A stretch of DNA of 64,000 nt from Denitrificimonas caeni. Lineage in GTDB: Bacteria; Pseudomonadota; Gammaproteobacteria; Pseudomonadales; Pseudomonadaceae. Position numbers and translations under genes: made by a program. Shown one piece after another: positions 43,447 to 52,593 of this stretch. The stretch's first letter is position 1, and each line of letters starts with the position of its first letter. The DNA lies in NCBI RefSeq assembly GCF_905120345.1, contig NZ_CAJHOA010000002.1:167773-231772 (forward strand), written 5' to 3'. The notes beneath the pieces were generated by a model, which saw only the letters and a program-made list of their open reading frames with translations, did no database searches and was not told the DNA's origin.

Positions 43447-44310
43447 ATGGACATCAAACAGCGTCTATTTATTTTCATGCAATATGTATTGCCTCACCAT
43501 ACGCTGTCACGACTGATTGGCTGCCTCGCTGAATGCCAAACACCTTGGTTTAAAAACCGCCTGATTGCATGGTTTATCAAACGTTACCATGTTGATATGA
43601 GCGAAGCACAGCTTGAAGACCCCAGCGCTTATCGTCACTTTAATGACTTTTTTACCCGCGCACTTAAAGCAGACGCGCGCCCTATTGATGACAATGCAAA
43701 AGTGGTCGTTAGTCCAGCCGATGGTGCTATTAGCCAGCTGGGTACGATTGAACATGGCCGTATTTTCCAAGCCAAAGGACACAGTTTCAGTTTATTAGAA
43801 TTACTGGGAGGTGATGCTGATCGTGCCGCACCTTTTATGGGAGGTAGTTTCTCAACCGTCTATTTATCACCGAAAGATTACCACCGTGTGCATATGCCAC
43901 TGACCGGAATTTTACGTGAAATGGTCTACATTCCTGGACGTTTATTTTCAGTTAACACCACTACTGCCGAGCATGTCCCAGAGCTGTTTGCACGCAATGA
44001 GCGAGTTGCTTGTATCTTTGATACCGAGCAGGGTCCGATGGCAGTCGTCTTAGTCGGGGCGATGATTGTCGCCAGCATTGAAACAGTATGGGCCGGCTTA
44101 ATCACCCCACCACTACGCAATATGCGCAGCTACGACTACAGCCAAGCAGCTAGACAGCCTATCACCCTTAGAAAAGGTGCTGAACTGGGTCGTTTTAAAC
44201 TGGGTTCTACTGCAATCGTTTTATTTGGAGCCAATCACGTGGTGTGGGACAGTAGCTTACAGGCAGCCAGTGCTGTAAAAGTAGGTCAATGTCTTGCTGT
44301 AGAAGTATAG
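43447..44310 (+). CDS. psd: Phosphatidylserine decarboxylase proenzyme
   Basis: Psd decarboxylates phosphatidylserine to phosphatidylethanolamine at the inner membrane. It is made as a proenzyme that cleaves itself to create a pyruvoyl group. The 287-residue product has [13 protein letters not shown] with the catalytic His residues, [13 protein letters not shown], and the self-cleavage motif LGST at 252-255 (cut between Gly and Ser). AAAGGG precedes the ATG. It is followed by fimW and fimX, as in P. aeruginosa. Confidence 0.97.
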   Translation: MDIKQRLFIFMQYVLPHHTLSRLIGCLAECQTPWFKNRLIAWFIKRYHVDMSEAQLEDPSAYRHFNDFFTRALKADARPIDDNAKVVVSPADGAISQLGTIEHGRIFQAKGHSFSLLELLGGDADRAAPFMGGSFSTVYLSPKDYHRVHMPLTGILREMVYIPGRLFSVNTTTAEHVPELFARNERVACIFDTEQGPMAVVLVGAMIVASIETVWAGLITPPLRNMRSYDYSQAARQPITLRKGAELGRFKLGSTAIVLFGANHVVWDSSLQAASAVKVGQCLAVEV

Positions 44311-44404
44311 CTTAGCAATGTACAATGAACAGTTAATGGCATTCCGCCATCACTTGATATCGACACAACTTAAGTTATAAAAACAACTTGAGTAGGACAG
44401 TTTA

Positions 44405-46198
44405 ATGGATACACACAGCCCCACATTACGTTTACGAGTACCGACACCAGAAGGCACCTATGTGGCCTTTTGTAAGCCAACCGTACGTGATCTAAAGCTG
44501 TGGATCCAAGACTTACCCAAAGCCAATATTGGTGAAACTGCACGACTGTTGTATCAAGCGCTGACTGAGCTTAACAATTTCAAAACATCCGCTGAAAACC
44601 GCGTTCAACTGCTTGATCTATTGCGCCCAGAAGTCATATTTATCAATTCGCAACTGGAAAAGCACTTTTTAAATAACTCAATCATATTGGATGAGCGACC
44701 AAAAAAAGTAGCCAACTTATGCCAAGCGTTGCAAAACCATTTAACCATTGGTTATAAATTAGTTATTGCTGACAGTCTGCAGCAGCGCAGTCTCGTTTTA
44801 GCTTTAGCCTTACAGCGCACAATGCACAGTATGTTTGTTTCTTTGGTGCGCACTTACCAGCTGTATCATCCTGCGCCGCCGCTCTTTTGGTTAGAGTTGC
44901 ATCAAGTGTATTGGCTGGCGCGTCAAAATAACCTACACACACAACCGATTCGCGAGACATTACTAACCAATATTGCAGAACAAAGCATTGAAGCAGCTTA
45001 CAGCTGTGCTTTGCTGATCAGTTGTTCACGCAGCAATCAAATGCGACAAAGTGATATTGCGACTTTAGCGCAAGCGCTACCCAGCTGGTGTCACCTGTCA
45101 GCACTACAAAATGCCGCGCTACCCAGCAGTCTATTTGTGGTCGACCTCAACAGTGATGCGCCGCCTCGCTATAAAGAGCTGATTGCCGAAGACCACAGCC
45201 CAACGCGCTTAGGCTTTAATACACAAGCTCTGGCTGAGGCTCTGATTGCTTACCAGCAAGCGCCTGACACTCTCACAGGCAAGAATCTTATTCGTGTCCC
45301 TAAAAACATGTCCAGCACATTAATTGCTCAGCTGTGCAGTGCTTGGGGAAATATTGCCAAACGTGATTTTCAGCGCACCACGAGTCAAGGGGCCTTGCAG
45401 TTGTGCTTAGGCATGAGTGCCGTTCATTACTATTTAGCGGGACAAGAGTCTTTTGAGAAAAACCTAAAGTTGCAAACCGCGTCAATGGTCGAATACAACA
45501 CCGATAACCGAACACCAGACATTTGGAACCAAGCTTCAGATGCTAAGCTGGTGGTTGAACAAGACCCCTTACAAACCGATCTAATTGAGTATGAAGTGAC
45601 GCCCGTGTCAATGGCAGTCATGAATTATGAGGACTTAGATACATCCGAAGCGTTATACCCGACCTACTCATTGACTATCGTCAACCATAGCCCAGGCGGC
45701 TACTGTTTAGCGTGGAATGACGATGTTCCGTCACACCTGCAAGCAGGTGAAATTATTGCCTTGCGCGAAGCCATGGCAAAGTCTTGGACCACTGCCGTGG
45801 TGCGCTGGATTCGCCAAGCAGGAACAGCCTCTACGCAAATGGGTATCGAACTGATGACACCCAATGCGCAACCCTGCGGCTTACAGTTGCTACGTAGCGG
45901 TGATCTGCCCAGTCACTTCCTGCGCGCGTTACTGGTTCCAGAAATCCCAGCACTCTCTCGTCCAACCAGCGTGATTGTCCCCCGCATTCCTTTTCAAGAA
46001 GGTAACAAGGTTATTATTAATCAGCACGGCAAAGAGTTAAAAGCCGTACTCACTAAGCGCGTAATGTACACCGGCAGTATCAGTCAATTTGAATTCCGTC
46101 TCTTGGCAGCCCCTCAACCTGTGAACATCGACACACCTTCGACACAAAAAAGCCAAAGTAGCGGTGAAAACTTTGACTCACTCTGGAAGTCGTTGTAG
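44405..46198 (+). CDS. fimW: PilZ-domain c-di-GMP effector, FimW-like
   Basis: A 597-residue protein at the position of P. aeruginosa PA4958 (FimW), between psd and fimX. As I recall, FimW is a c-di-GMP effector that goes to the cell pole and promotes type IV pilus-driven surface attachment. Most of the protein (1-310) is helical and unlike known domains. A PilZ-type binding signature can be traced as RxxxR at 320-324 (RDFQR) and NxSxxG at 427-432 (NHSPGG). About 100 residues lie between the two halves, far more than usual. The C-terminal part (450-570) is beta-rich. The ortholog call rests on gene order and overall architecture, so it is moderately sure. Confidence 0.7.
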   Translation: MDTHSPTLRLRVPTPEGTYVAFCKPTVRDLKLWIQDLPKANIGETARLLYQALTELNNFKTSAENRVQLLDLLRPEVIFINSQLEKHFLNNSIILDERPKKVANLCQALQNHLTIGYKLVIADSLQQRSLVLALALQRTMHSMFVSLVRTYQLYHPAPPLFWLELHQVYWLARQNNLHTQPIRETLLTNIAEQSIEAAYSCALLISCSRSNQMRQSDIATLAQALPSWCHLSALQNAALPSSLFVVDLNSDAPPRYKELIAEDHSPTRLGFNTQALAEALIAYQQAPDTLTGKNLIRVPKNMSSTLIAQLCSAWGNIAKRDFQRTTSQGALQLCLGMSAVHYYLAGQESFEKNLKLQTASMVEYNTDNRTPDIWNQASDAKLVVEQDPLQTDLIEYEVTPVSMAVMNYEDLDTSEALYPTYSLTIVNHSPGGYCLAWNDDVPSHLQAGEIIALREAMAKSWTTAVVRWIRQAGTASTQMGIELMTPNAQPCGLQLLRSGDLPSHFLRALLVPEIPALSRPTSVIVPRIPFQEGNKVIINQHGKELKAVLTKRVMYTGSISQFEFRLLAAPQPVNIDTPSTQKSQSSGENFDSLWKSL

Positions 46199-46255
46199 AT
46201 TCTGACTCATTGATTTCAGCTTAAATAATGAGCAGGACGCACTGTTATATTCGCT

Positions 46256-48004
46256 ATGATCGCTAATAAAGAACCTATTCGCCTGCTTCTTATCGATGAC
46301 TCAGCCGATAACACTGAGCGTATCGCTGAACTATTCCGTGCCGCCGGTCATGCTGTACAGGCACAGCAAATCACCTCGTTGGATACACTCAATGCAGTCC
46401 TGCAATGCTCATGGGATGTATGCATAACCGCTCACAGCAGCAACAATCTAACGCCAGCAATGATTCAGCAGAGTACTCAGCATCTCGCTGATAATCTCGT
46501 ACGTATTCAACTGATGCCAGATAACTCCGCCACCTCTCTAGCGGCTGCGTTGCAGTACGGTGTCCAAGACGCGGTCTGCCACGATGATGAGCAGCGCTTA
46601 CTCTTCGTCACACAACGTGAACTGTCCCACCTTGCCGAGCGTCGCCAGCGACGTGCAGCAGAAACAGCGCTACGAAAAACTCGACAGCGCGTCATTGCTA
46701 GCACTGAAATGGCAGCAAAGCTTCGTGACATCAGCAATCAAGATATTGTCACCGGTCTTTATAATCGCCAGCACTTTTTACAGCACTTAGATGCAGCGGC
46801 CGAACGCGCAATCAATCTAGCTCAGCCCGCCTGTCTTGCCTATCTTAAAGTTGATCACTACCTGAGCTTGCAAGCTGATCTCGGCATTACCGGTATCGAC
46901 TTACTCTTCATTGATCTAGCCATGCTGTTGCGTCAACAACTCAGCACTCACTCACACATCGCGCGCTTTGCTGATAATGCCTTTTGCGTGATAATCCCTG
47001 ACATCACAGCTGAGTTGTGTCAAACCGAGCTGCTCAACTTAATGCAAGCAGTTGAAGCACAGCTGTTTGAGATCCATGGCCGGACCACGCAAACCACTTT
47101 GAGTATTGGCGTGGCACTCCTCAGTGAACAAACCGCCAACGCATCCGTGGTATTAAAACGAGCACAAAATTGCGCCGATCAACTCACGCAAGGCAATGCT
47201 TTAAAAATCCATAACCCAGCGGATGATCTGGCTGCTGCCGCCAAGCGTGGTGATATTGTGGCAATGCTGCATCAAGCACTAGCACAGAACAGCCTAACAT
47301 TGCTCTTCCAGCCCATTGTCGGCTTACACGCGAAGCAAGATGAGCTCTATGAAGCGCAATGGCAGCTGCTCAGTCCACACGGCCAACAGGTTCCAGCCGC
47401 TGAATGTTTACATGCCGCAGCATCCGCAGGCGTAGCAGGAACAATCGATCGCTGGCTGCTGCTAAACGCGATAAAGCGGCTGACAGAACAGCATAAGCAA
47501 GGCTTGCTCACTCGCTTATTTATTCCATTATCCAGTGCCAGCTTAGAAGATAGAAACATACTGCCTTGGTTGCGCGCAGCGCTTAAGGCTTCACGCCTAC
47601 CCGCCCATACTGTTATTTTGCAGCTACGAGAAACCGATGTTATCAGCCACTTAAAACAAGCCAAACACTTCACCAACGGCTTACATCAGCTGCACTGCCA
47701 AGTCGCTTTAGAGCAATTTGGCTGTGCACCCAACCCCTTTAATACCCTGAAACATATAGCGCTTGATTATGTCAAAATTGACGACTCGTTCAGCGCTAAG
47801 CTCGACAGCATAGTTGCACAACAAACACTGAAAGACCTACTCATCACTCTGCATACACACGGCAAACAAAGCATTGTATCTGGCATCAACAGCGCCAGCG
47901 TTTTACCCACGCTCTGGCAAGCACGAGTGAACTATATTCAGGGCGACTACTTACAAAGCCCCAGTCAAACCATGAGCTATAACTTCTGTTTAGAGGAGAA
48001 GTGA
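46256..48004 (+). CDS. fimX: FimX-like degenerate GGDEF-EAL protein without PAS domain
   Basis: FimX controls type IV pilus assembly and twitching by binding c-di-GMP through an inactive EAL domain. This 582-residue protein sits in the same psd-fimW-fimX order. It has a REC-like domain (1-125) whose acceptor Asp is replaced (VCITAH at 55-60), a short linker, a GGDEF domain (about 160-320) and an EAL domain (about 330-575). The GGDEF motif is degenerate (ADNAF, 239-243), and EAL reads EAQ (366-368) with Gln where an Arg usually follows. P. aeruginosa FimX has about 691 residues with a PAS domain between REC and GGDEF; that domain is missing here. No clear Shine-Dalgarno precedes the ATG, so the start is moderately certain. 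Confidence 0.82.
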   Translation: MIANKEPIRLLLIDDSADNTERIAELFRAAGHAVQAQQITSLDTLNAVLQCSWDVCITAHSSNNLTPAMIQQSTQHLADNLVRIQLMPDNSATSLAAALQYGVQDAVCHDDEQRLLFVTQRELSHLAERRQRRAAETALRKTRQRVIASTEMAAKLRDISNQDIVTGLYNRQHFLQHLDAAAERAINLAQPACLAYLKVDHYLSLQADLGITGIDLLFIDLAMLLRQQLSTHSHIARFADNAFCVIIPDITAELCQTELLNLMQAVEAQLFEIHGRTTQTTLSIGVALLSEQTANASVVLKRAQNCADQLTQGNALKIHNPADDLAAAAKRGDIVAMLHQALAQNSLTLLFQPIVGLHAKQDELYEAQWQLLSPHGQQVPAAECLHAAASAGVAGTIDRWLLLNAIKRLTEQHKQGLLTRLFIPLSSASLEDRNILPWLRAALKASRLPAHTVILQLRETDVISHLKQAKHFTNGLHQLHCQVALEQFGCAPNPFNTLKHIALDYVKIDDSFSAKLDSIVAQQTLKDLLITLHTHGKQSIVSGINSASVLPTLWQARVNYIQGDYLQSPSQTMSYNFCLEEK

Positions 48005-48219
48005 AACGTTAATCGCTCACGCCTCACGACTGTTATCGGGGCGCTCTACCCGCTAGAAACATAAGCAATCTATCCCTTCGCACTATTTGCTTGTATGGCC
48101 TTAGTCGCCCATTTATCACCCCACACTGCATGTTGCTTTATCCAGCGCGCTAGAGCAGGTATCATAGGCGCTTCAACCTTATCTCATCCCCTTTAAGCAG
48201 CGCGCAGGCTGGAAAGTCC

Positions 48220-49218
48220 ATGTCGATGGTTCGTATTGGTTCCTACACATTAGCTAACAACCTGATTCTAGCGCCGATGGCTGGCGTCACTGATCGTCCA
48301 CAACGTCAATTATGTGCCCGCTTCGGTGCCGGTCTTACTGTGTCAGAGATGCTGACCAGTGATACGCGCTTGTGGTCCAGTCGTAAATCCAGTTTACGTT
48401 TACTAACCGATAGCGATCCAGAACCACGTTCAGTACAAATTGCCGGCGCAGACCCTAAGATGCTGGCGCATGCAGCGCAGCAGTGTGTGGCCTTGGGTGC
48501 GCATATTATCGATATCAATATGGGCTGCCCAGCGAAAAAAGTCTGTAATAAAGCGGCGGGCTCGGCACTCCTTAAAGACGAACAACTGGTCGCTGAGATT
48601 CTGCGTGCGGTACGTGCGGCAGTTGATGTGCCAGTCACCTTGAAAATTCGTACGGGCTGGGATCAAGCCAATAGAAATGGGGTAACCATTGCTAAAATTG
48701 CCGAACAAGCGGGTATCAATGCGCTTGCGGTACATGGCCGCACTCGTGCAGATCGCTACAATGGTGATGCTGAATACGATACTATTGCCCTGATAAAGAA
48801 TGCGGTGTCCATTCCTGTATTTGCTAACGGCGATATTACTAGCCCATTAAAAGCACGACAGGTCTTGGACCACACCGGCGCAGATGGCTTATTGATTGGT
48901 CGCGCGGCGCAAGGAAGACCTTGGATTTTCCAGGAAATTAATCATTTCTTAACCACAGGCGAACAACTCCCAGCGATCAGTTTAAATGCATTGGAATTGA
49001 TTCTGCTTGAACACATTGAGCTCCTACATGCGTTCTATGGTCAACCAATGGGTGTGCGTATCGCCAGAAAACACGCGCACTGGTATCTAATATCACTACC
49101 AGGGGCACAACAATTCCGTACAACGTTTAATCAGCTTGATTGCGAAGACGCCCAAAAAGACAACATCCAAATGTTCTTTAATTATCTTCGCTCACTAGGC
49201 TTAAAAGACGCTGCATGA
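48220..49218 (+). CDS. dusB: tRNA-dihydrouridine synthase B
   Basis: DusB reduces uridine to dihydrouridine in the tRNA D-loop using FMN. The 332-residue TIM-barrel protein shows LAPMAGVTDRPQRQLCARFGAG, the catalytic Cys in INMGCPAKKVCNKAAGSALL, AVHGRTRADRYNG, and the FMN-binding ANGDITSP and GADGLLIGRAAQGRPWIF. GGAAAG precedes the ATG. It lies 37 bases upstream of fis, the conserved dusB-fis operon. Confidence 0.96.
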   Translation: MSMVRIGSYTLANNLILAPMAGVTDRPQRQLCARFGAGLTVSEMLTSDTRLWSSRKSSLRLLTDSDPEPRSVQIAGADPKMLAHAAQQCVALGAHIIDINMGCPAKKVCNKAAGSALLKDEQLVAEILRAVRAAVDVPVTLKIRTGWDQANRNGVTIAKIAEQAGINALAVHGRTRADRYNGDAEYDTIALIKNAVSIPVFANGDITSPLKARQVLDHTGADGLLIGRAAQGRPWIFQEINHFLTTGEQLPAISLNALELILLEHIELLHAFYGQPMGVRIARKHAHWYLISLPGAQQFRTTFNQLDCEDAQKDNIQMFFNYLRSLGLKDAA

Positions 49219-49255
49219 TCCTAATGATAAAACGTTCAGCTATGAGATATTTGCC

Positions 49256-49528
49256 GTGACAAAACATACTATGCCGCTTGCGACCATCAACAACACTGAA
49301 CACCTGACGCTACGTGCATGTGTTGAAAAAACCTTGCAAGATTACTTTGCACATTTAGATGGTGCGCATGTCAATGACGTCTACAACTTAGTATTAAGCG
49401 AAGTTGAAGCACCATTGTTTGCCTCAGTGATGCAGCATGTGCAAGGCAATCAAACACGCGCTTCAGAAATGCTCGGGTTAAACCGAGGTACACTGCGTAA
49501 AAAACTTAAGCAATACAACCTTCTTTAA
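49256..49528 (+). CDS. fis: DNA-binding protein Fis
   Basis: Fis is a small nucleoid protein that bends DNA and activates rRNA and many other promoters in rapid growth. The 90-residue product keeps the C-terminal helix-turn-helix core GNQTRASEMLGLNRGTLRKKLKQYNLL, nearly invariant in gammaproteobacteria, and the dimer helices. It is shorter at the N terminus than P. aeruginosa Fis. The GTG at 49256 is used, with GAGA about 9 bases upstream; an ATG at 49271 is an alternative. It follows dusB. Confidence 0.94.
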   Translation: MTKHTMPLATINNTEHLTLRACVEKTLQDYFAHLDGAHVNDVYNLVLSEVEAPLFASVMQHVQGNQTRASEMLGLNRGTLRKKLKQYNLL

Positions 49529-49594
49529 AATATAACCCTGCCCACCTCATCTGTGAGGCGTTGTGCAGCTTGCCGTTTATAGCTAGGAAACCTA

Positions 49595-51202
49595 ATGACT
49601 GACCACACTTCAAAAACGCCTATTCGTCGCGCACTGATCAGTGTCTCTGATAAAACGGGTATCGTTGAATTCGCGCAAGCGCTAGACGCCTTAGGCGTGG
49701 AGATTCTCTCAACAGGCGGTACCTTTAAATTACTCAAAGATAACGCTATTCCTGCGATTGAAGTGGCCGATTACACCGGCTTTGCAGAAATGATGGATGG
49801 CCGAGTGAAAACTCTGCACCCAAAAATCCATGGTGGTATTTTAGGCCGTCGTGACATTGACGCCGCTATCATGACTGAGCACGGTATTAAGCCGATTGAT
49901 TTAGTGGCGGTCAACCTCTACCCTTTTGCCGCAACCGTAGCTAAGGCGGGTTGTACTTTGCCTGATGCCATTGAAAATATTGATATCGGCGGACCGACCA
50001 TGGTGCGCAGCGCGGCGAAGAATCATAAAGACGTCGCCATTGTCGTTAACAGCAGCGACTACGACACTATTATTGAAGGCCTAAAGCAAGGCGGCTTAAG
50101 CTACGCACAACGCTTTAACCTCGCGCTGAAAGCGTTTGAGCATACAGCTGCCTACGACGGCATGATTGCCAACTACTTGGGTACTATTGACCAAGCGGCT
50201 GAAACTCTCAGCACTGAACAACGCCACGCCTTCCCAAATACCTTTAATAGCCAGTTTATTAAAGCGCAAGATATGCGTTACGGTGAAAACCCGCACCAAA
50301 CCGCGGCGTTTTATACCGAAACAAATCCACAAGAGGCCAGCATTGCCAGTGCTATACAGCTGCAAGGTAAAGAGCTGTCGTTTAATAACGTTGCTGATAC
50401 CGACTCTGCACTTGAGTGCGTAAAGAGTTTTGTCAAACCGGCCTGTGTCATTGTTAAGCATGCCAATCCGTGCGGTGTTGCTGTTGCGACTGACGCAGAA
50501 GGCGGTATCCGTAAGGCCTACGATTTAGCCTACGCCACCGATAGCGAGTCAGCCTTTGGCGGTATTATCGCCTTTAACCGCGAACTGGATGCAGAGACTG
50601 CACAAGCTATTGTTGACCGTCAGTTTGTTGAAGTGATTATTGCCCCCAGTATCAGCCAAGCAGCGCGCGATATCGTTGCCAGCAAAGCCAATGTGCGCTT
50701 ATTAGAGTGCGGCCAGTGGCCAGCTGAGCGCAGCGCCAGTTGGGATTACAAGCGTGTCAATGGCGGCCTGTTAGTACAGAGCCGTGATATTCAAATGATC
50801 ACCGCTGACGATCTAAAAGTCGTTACCCGTCGCGCACCCACTGAACAAGAAATCCACGATTTAATCTTTGCTTGGAAAGTCGCCAAATTTGTTAAATCCA
50901 ACGCCATCGTCTATGCAAAAAACCGTCAAACTATCGGTGTTGGCGCAGGCCAAATGAGCCGCGTTAACTCGGCGCGTATTGCTGCGATTAAAGCTGAACA
51001 AGCCAACTTAGCAGTGGCCGGTGCAGTGATGGCCTCTGATGCGTTCTTTCCCTTCCGTGATGGTTTAGATAATGCTGCGAAAGTCGGTATTCGTGCAGTG
51101 ATCCAACCGGGTGGTTCAATGCGTGACGCTGAAGTGATTGCTGCAGCTGACGAAGCTGATATTGCTATGGTGTTTACTGGCATGCGTCACTTCCGTCATT
51201 AA
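49595..51202 (+). CDS. purH: Bifunctional AICAR formyltransferase / IMP cyclohydrolase
   Basis: PurH catalyses the last two steps of IMP synthesis. The 535-residue product has the N-terminal MGS-like cyclohydrolase domain ([26 protein letters not shown]) and the C-terminal AICAR transformylase domain. The latter shows [10 protein letters not shown] with the catalytic Lys-His pair, and [28 protein letters not shown] precedes the ATG. It is followed by purD, 24 bases away. Confidence 0.98.
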   Translation: MTDHTSKTPIRRALISVSDKTGIVEFAQALDALGVEILSTGGTFKLLKDNAIPAIEVADYTGFAEMMDGRVKTLHPKIHGGILGRRDIDAAIMTEHGIKPIDLVAVNLYPFAATVAKAGCTLPDAIENIDIGGPTMVRSAAKNHKDVAIVVNSSDYDTIIEGLKQGGLSYAQRFNLALKAFEHTAAYDGMIANYLGTIDQAAETLSTEQRHAFPNTFNSQFIKAQDMRYGENPHQTAAFYTETNPQEASIASAIQLQGKELSFNNVADTDSALECVKSFVKPACVIVKHANPCGVAVATDAEGGIRKAYDLAYATDSESAFGGIIAFNRELDAETAQAIVDRQFVEVIIAPSISQAARDIVASKANVRLLECGQWPAERSASWDYKRVNGGLLVQSRDIQMITADDLKVVTRRAPTEQEIHDLIFAWKVAKFVKSNAIVYAKNRQTIGVGAGQMSRVNSARIAAIKAEQANLAVAGAVMASDAFFPFRDGLDNAAKVGIRAVIQPGGSMRDAEVIAAADEADIAMVFTGMRHFRH

Positions 51203-51226
51203 TTGCTCTTTTAAGGACCGTTTTCT

Positions 51227-52513
51227 ATGAATATTTTAATTATCGGTAATGGTGGACGCGAACACGCCTTGGCGTGGAAAGTCGCGCAAGACCCACGTGT
51301 TGAAAAAATCTTTATTGCCCCAGGTAACGCCGGCACGGCCACTGAAGCAAAATGCGAAAATATCGCCATTGATGTCCTCGCGATTGAGCAGCTGGCCGAT
51401 TTTGCTGAGCAAAACAATGTTGCGCTGACTATTGTTGGCCCTGAAGCCCCTTTAGTAGCGGGCGTTGTCGATACGTTTCGTCTGCGTCATCTAGATATCT
51501 ACGGCCCAACTGCCGCAGCAGCACAGCTGGAAGGCTCAAAAGCCTTCACTAAAGATTTCTTCGCACGCCACAATATCCCCACCAGTAACTACGCTAACTT
51601 TACTGAAGTTGAGCCTGCTCTGGCCTACTTGCGCGAGCAAGGCGCGCCAATCGTAGTTAAAGCCGACGGTTTAGCGGCAGGTAAAGGTGTGATTGTTGCT
51701 ATGACCTTGGCAGAAGCCGAGGCAGCGGTGATTGATATGCTGTCTGGTAATGCCTTTGGTGATGCCGGTTCACGTGTTGTAATCGAAGAGTTTCTGGACG
51801 GTGAAGAAGCCAGCTTTATTGTCATGGTCGACGGTGAAAACGTTCTACCAATGGCCACCAGCCAAGACCACAAACGTGTTGGCGATGGCGATACCGGCCC
51901 AAACACCGGCGGCATGGGTGCTTATTCTCCTGCACCAGTAGTGACCGATGCGGTACACCAGCGTGTGCTAGAAGAAATTATCTACCCAACCGTGCGCGGT
52001 ATGGCGGCTGAAGGCAACGTCTACACCGGTTTCTTGTATGCTGGTTTGATGATTGATAAAAACGGCGCACCAAAAATTATTGAGTACAACTGCCGCTTTG
52101 GCGACCCAGAAACTCAGCCAATTCTACTGCGCTTAGAGTCTAGCTTAATCTTGTTGATTGAAGCTGCATTGGCCAAGGCCTTAGACAAAGTTGAAGCACA
52201 GTGGGATCCACGTCCAAGCCTTGGTGTGGTGTTGGCATCAGGCGGCTATCCTGCCGATTACAGTGCGGGGCATGAGATCAAAGGTTTAGACGCCGCCGCA
52301 CAACTCGACGGTAAAGTATTCCATGCCGGTAGCAGCCTGAAAGACGGTAAAATAATCAATACTGGAGGGCGTGTACTGTGCGCTACAGCGCTGGGTAATA
52401 CAGTCGCTGAAGCACAAGCTAACGCCTACAAACTGGCTGAAAAAATCAGCTGGGAAGGTAGCTTTTACCGTAAAGACATAGGTTACCGTGCTATTGCGCG
52501 CGAACAGCAGTAA
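51227..52513 (+). CDS. purD: Phosphoribosylamine-glycine ligase
   Basis: PurD joins glycine to phosphoribosylamine in purine synthesis. The 428-residue ATP-grasp protein begins MNILIIGNGGREHALAWKVA. It has VVKADGLAAGKGVIVA, PNTGGMGAYSPAPV and the ATP-grasp metal segment EYNCRFGDPETQP. AAGGA lies before the ATG. It is the second gene of purHD, and an imperfect stem-loop follows the stop. Confidence 0.98.
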   Translation: MNILIIGNGGREHALAWKVAQDPRVEKIFIAPGNAGTATEAKCENIAIDVLAIEQLADFAEQNNVALTIVGPEAPLVAGVVDTFRLRHLDIYGPTAAAAQLEGSKAFTKDFFARHNIPTSNYANFTEVEPALAYLREQGAPIVVKADGLAAGKGVIVAMTLAEAEAAVIDMLSGNAFGDAGSRVVIEEFLDGEEASFIVMVDGENVLPMATSQDHKRVGDGDTGPNTGGMGAYSPAPVVTDAVHQRVLEEIIYPTVRGMAAEGNVYTGFLYAGLMIDKNGAPKIIEYNCRFGDPETQPILLRLESSLILLIEAALAKALDKVEAQWDPRPSLGVVLASGGYPADYSAGHEIKGLDAAAQLDGKVFHAGSSLKDGKIINTGGRVLCATALGNTVAEAQANAYKLAEKISWEGSFYRKDIGYRAIAREQQ

Positions 52514-52528
52514 GCTAAACCAACACTA

Positions 52529-52566
52529 AAGCGTCCCGCTGCTGACTGCATGCTGGGCGCTTGTTT
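52529..52566 (+). terminator. Probable terminator after purHD
   Basis: AAGCG-T-CCC pairs with GGGCGCTT (8 bp with one bulged T, 17-nt loop), followed by GTTTAG. The TTG at 52561 that could open the next frame lies inside this stem, which argues for the later GTG start of the kinase gene. Confidence 0.5.
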
Positions 52567-52593
52567 AGCTATCTAGAGGCGCTGAGTACTGAC

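Noticed and set aside
52561-52593. TTG at 52561 as the start of the RetS-like gene
   Set aside because: It lies within the purHD terminator stem and lacks a ribosome site; the GTG at 52594 is preceded by AGAGG, though the spacing is long, so the choice is not certain.
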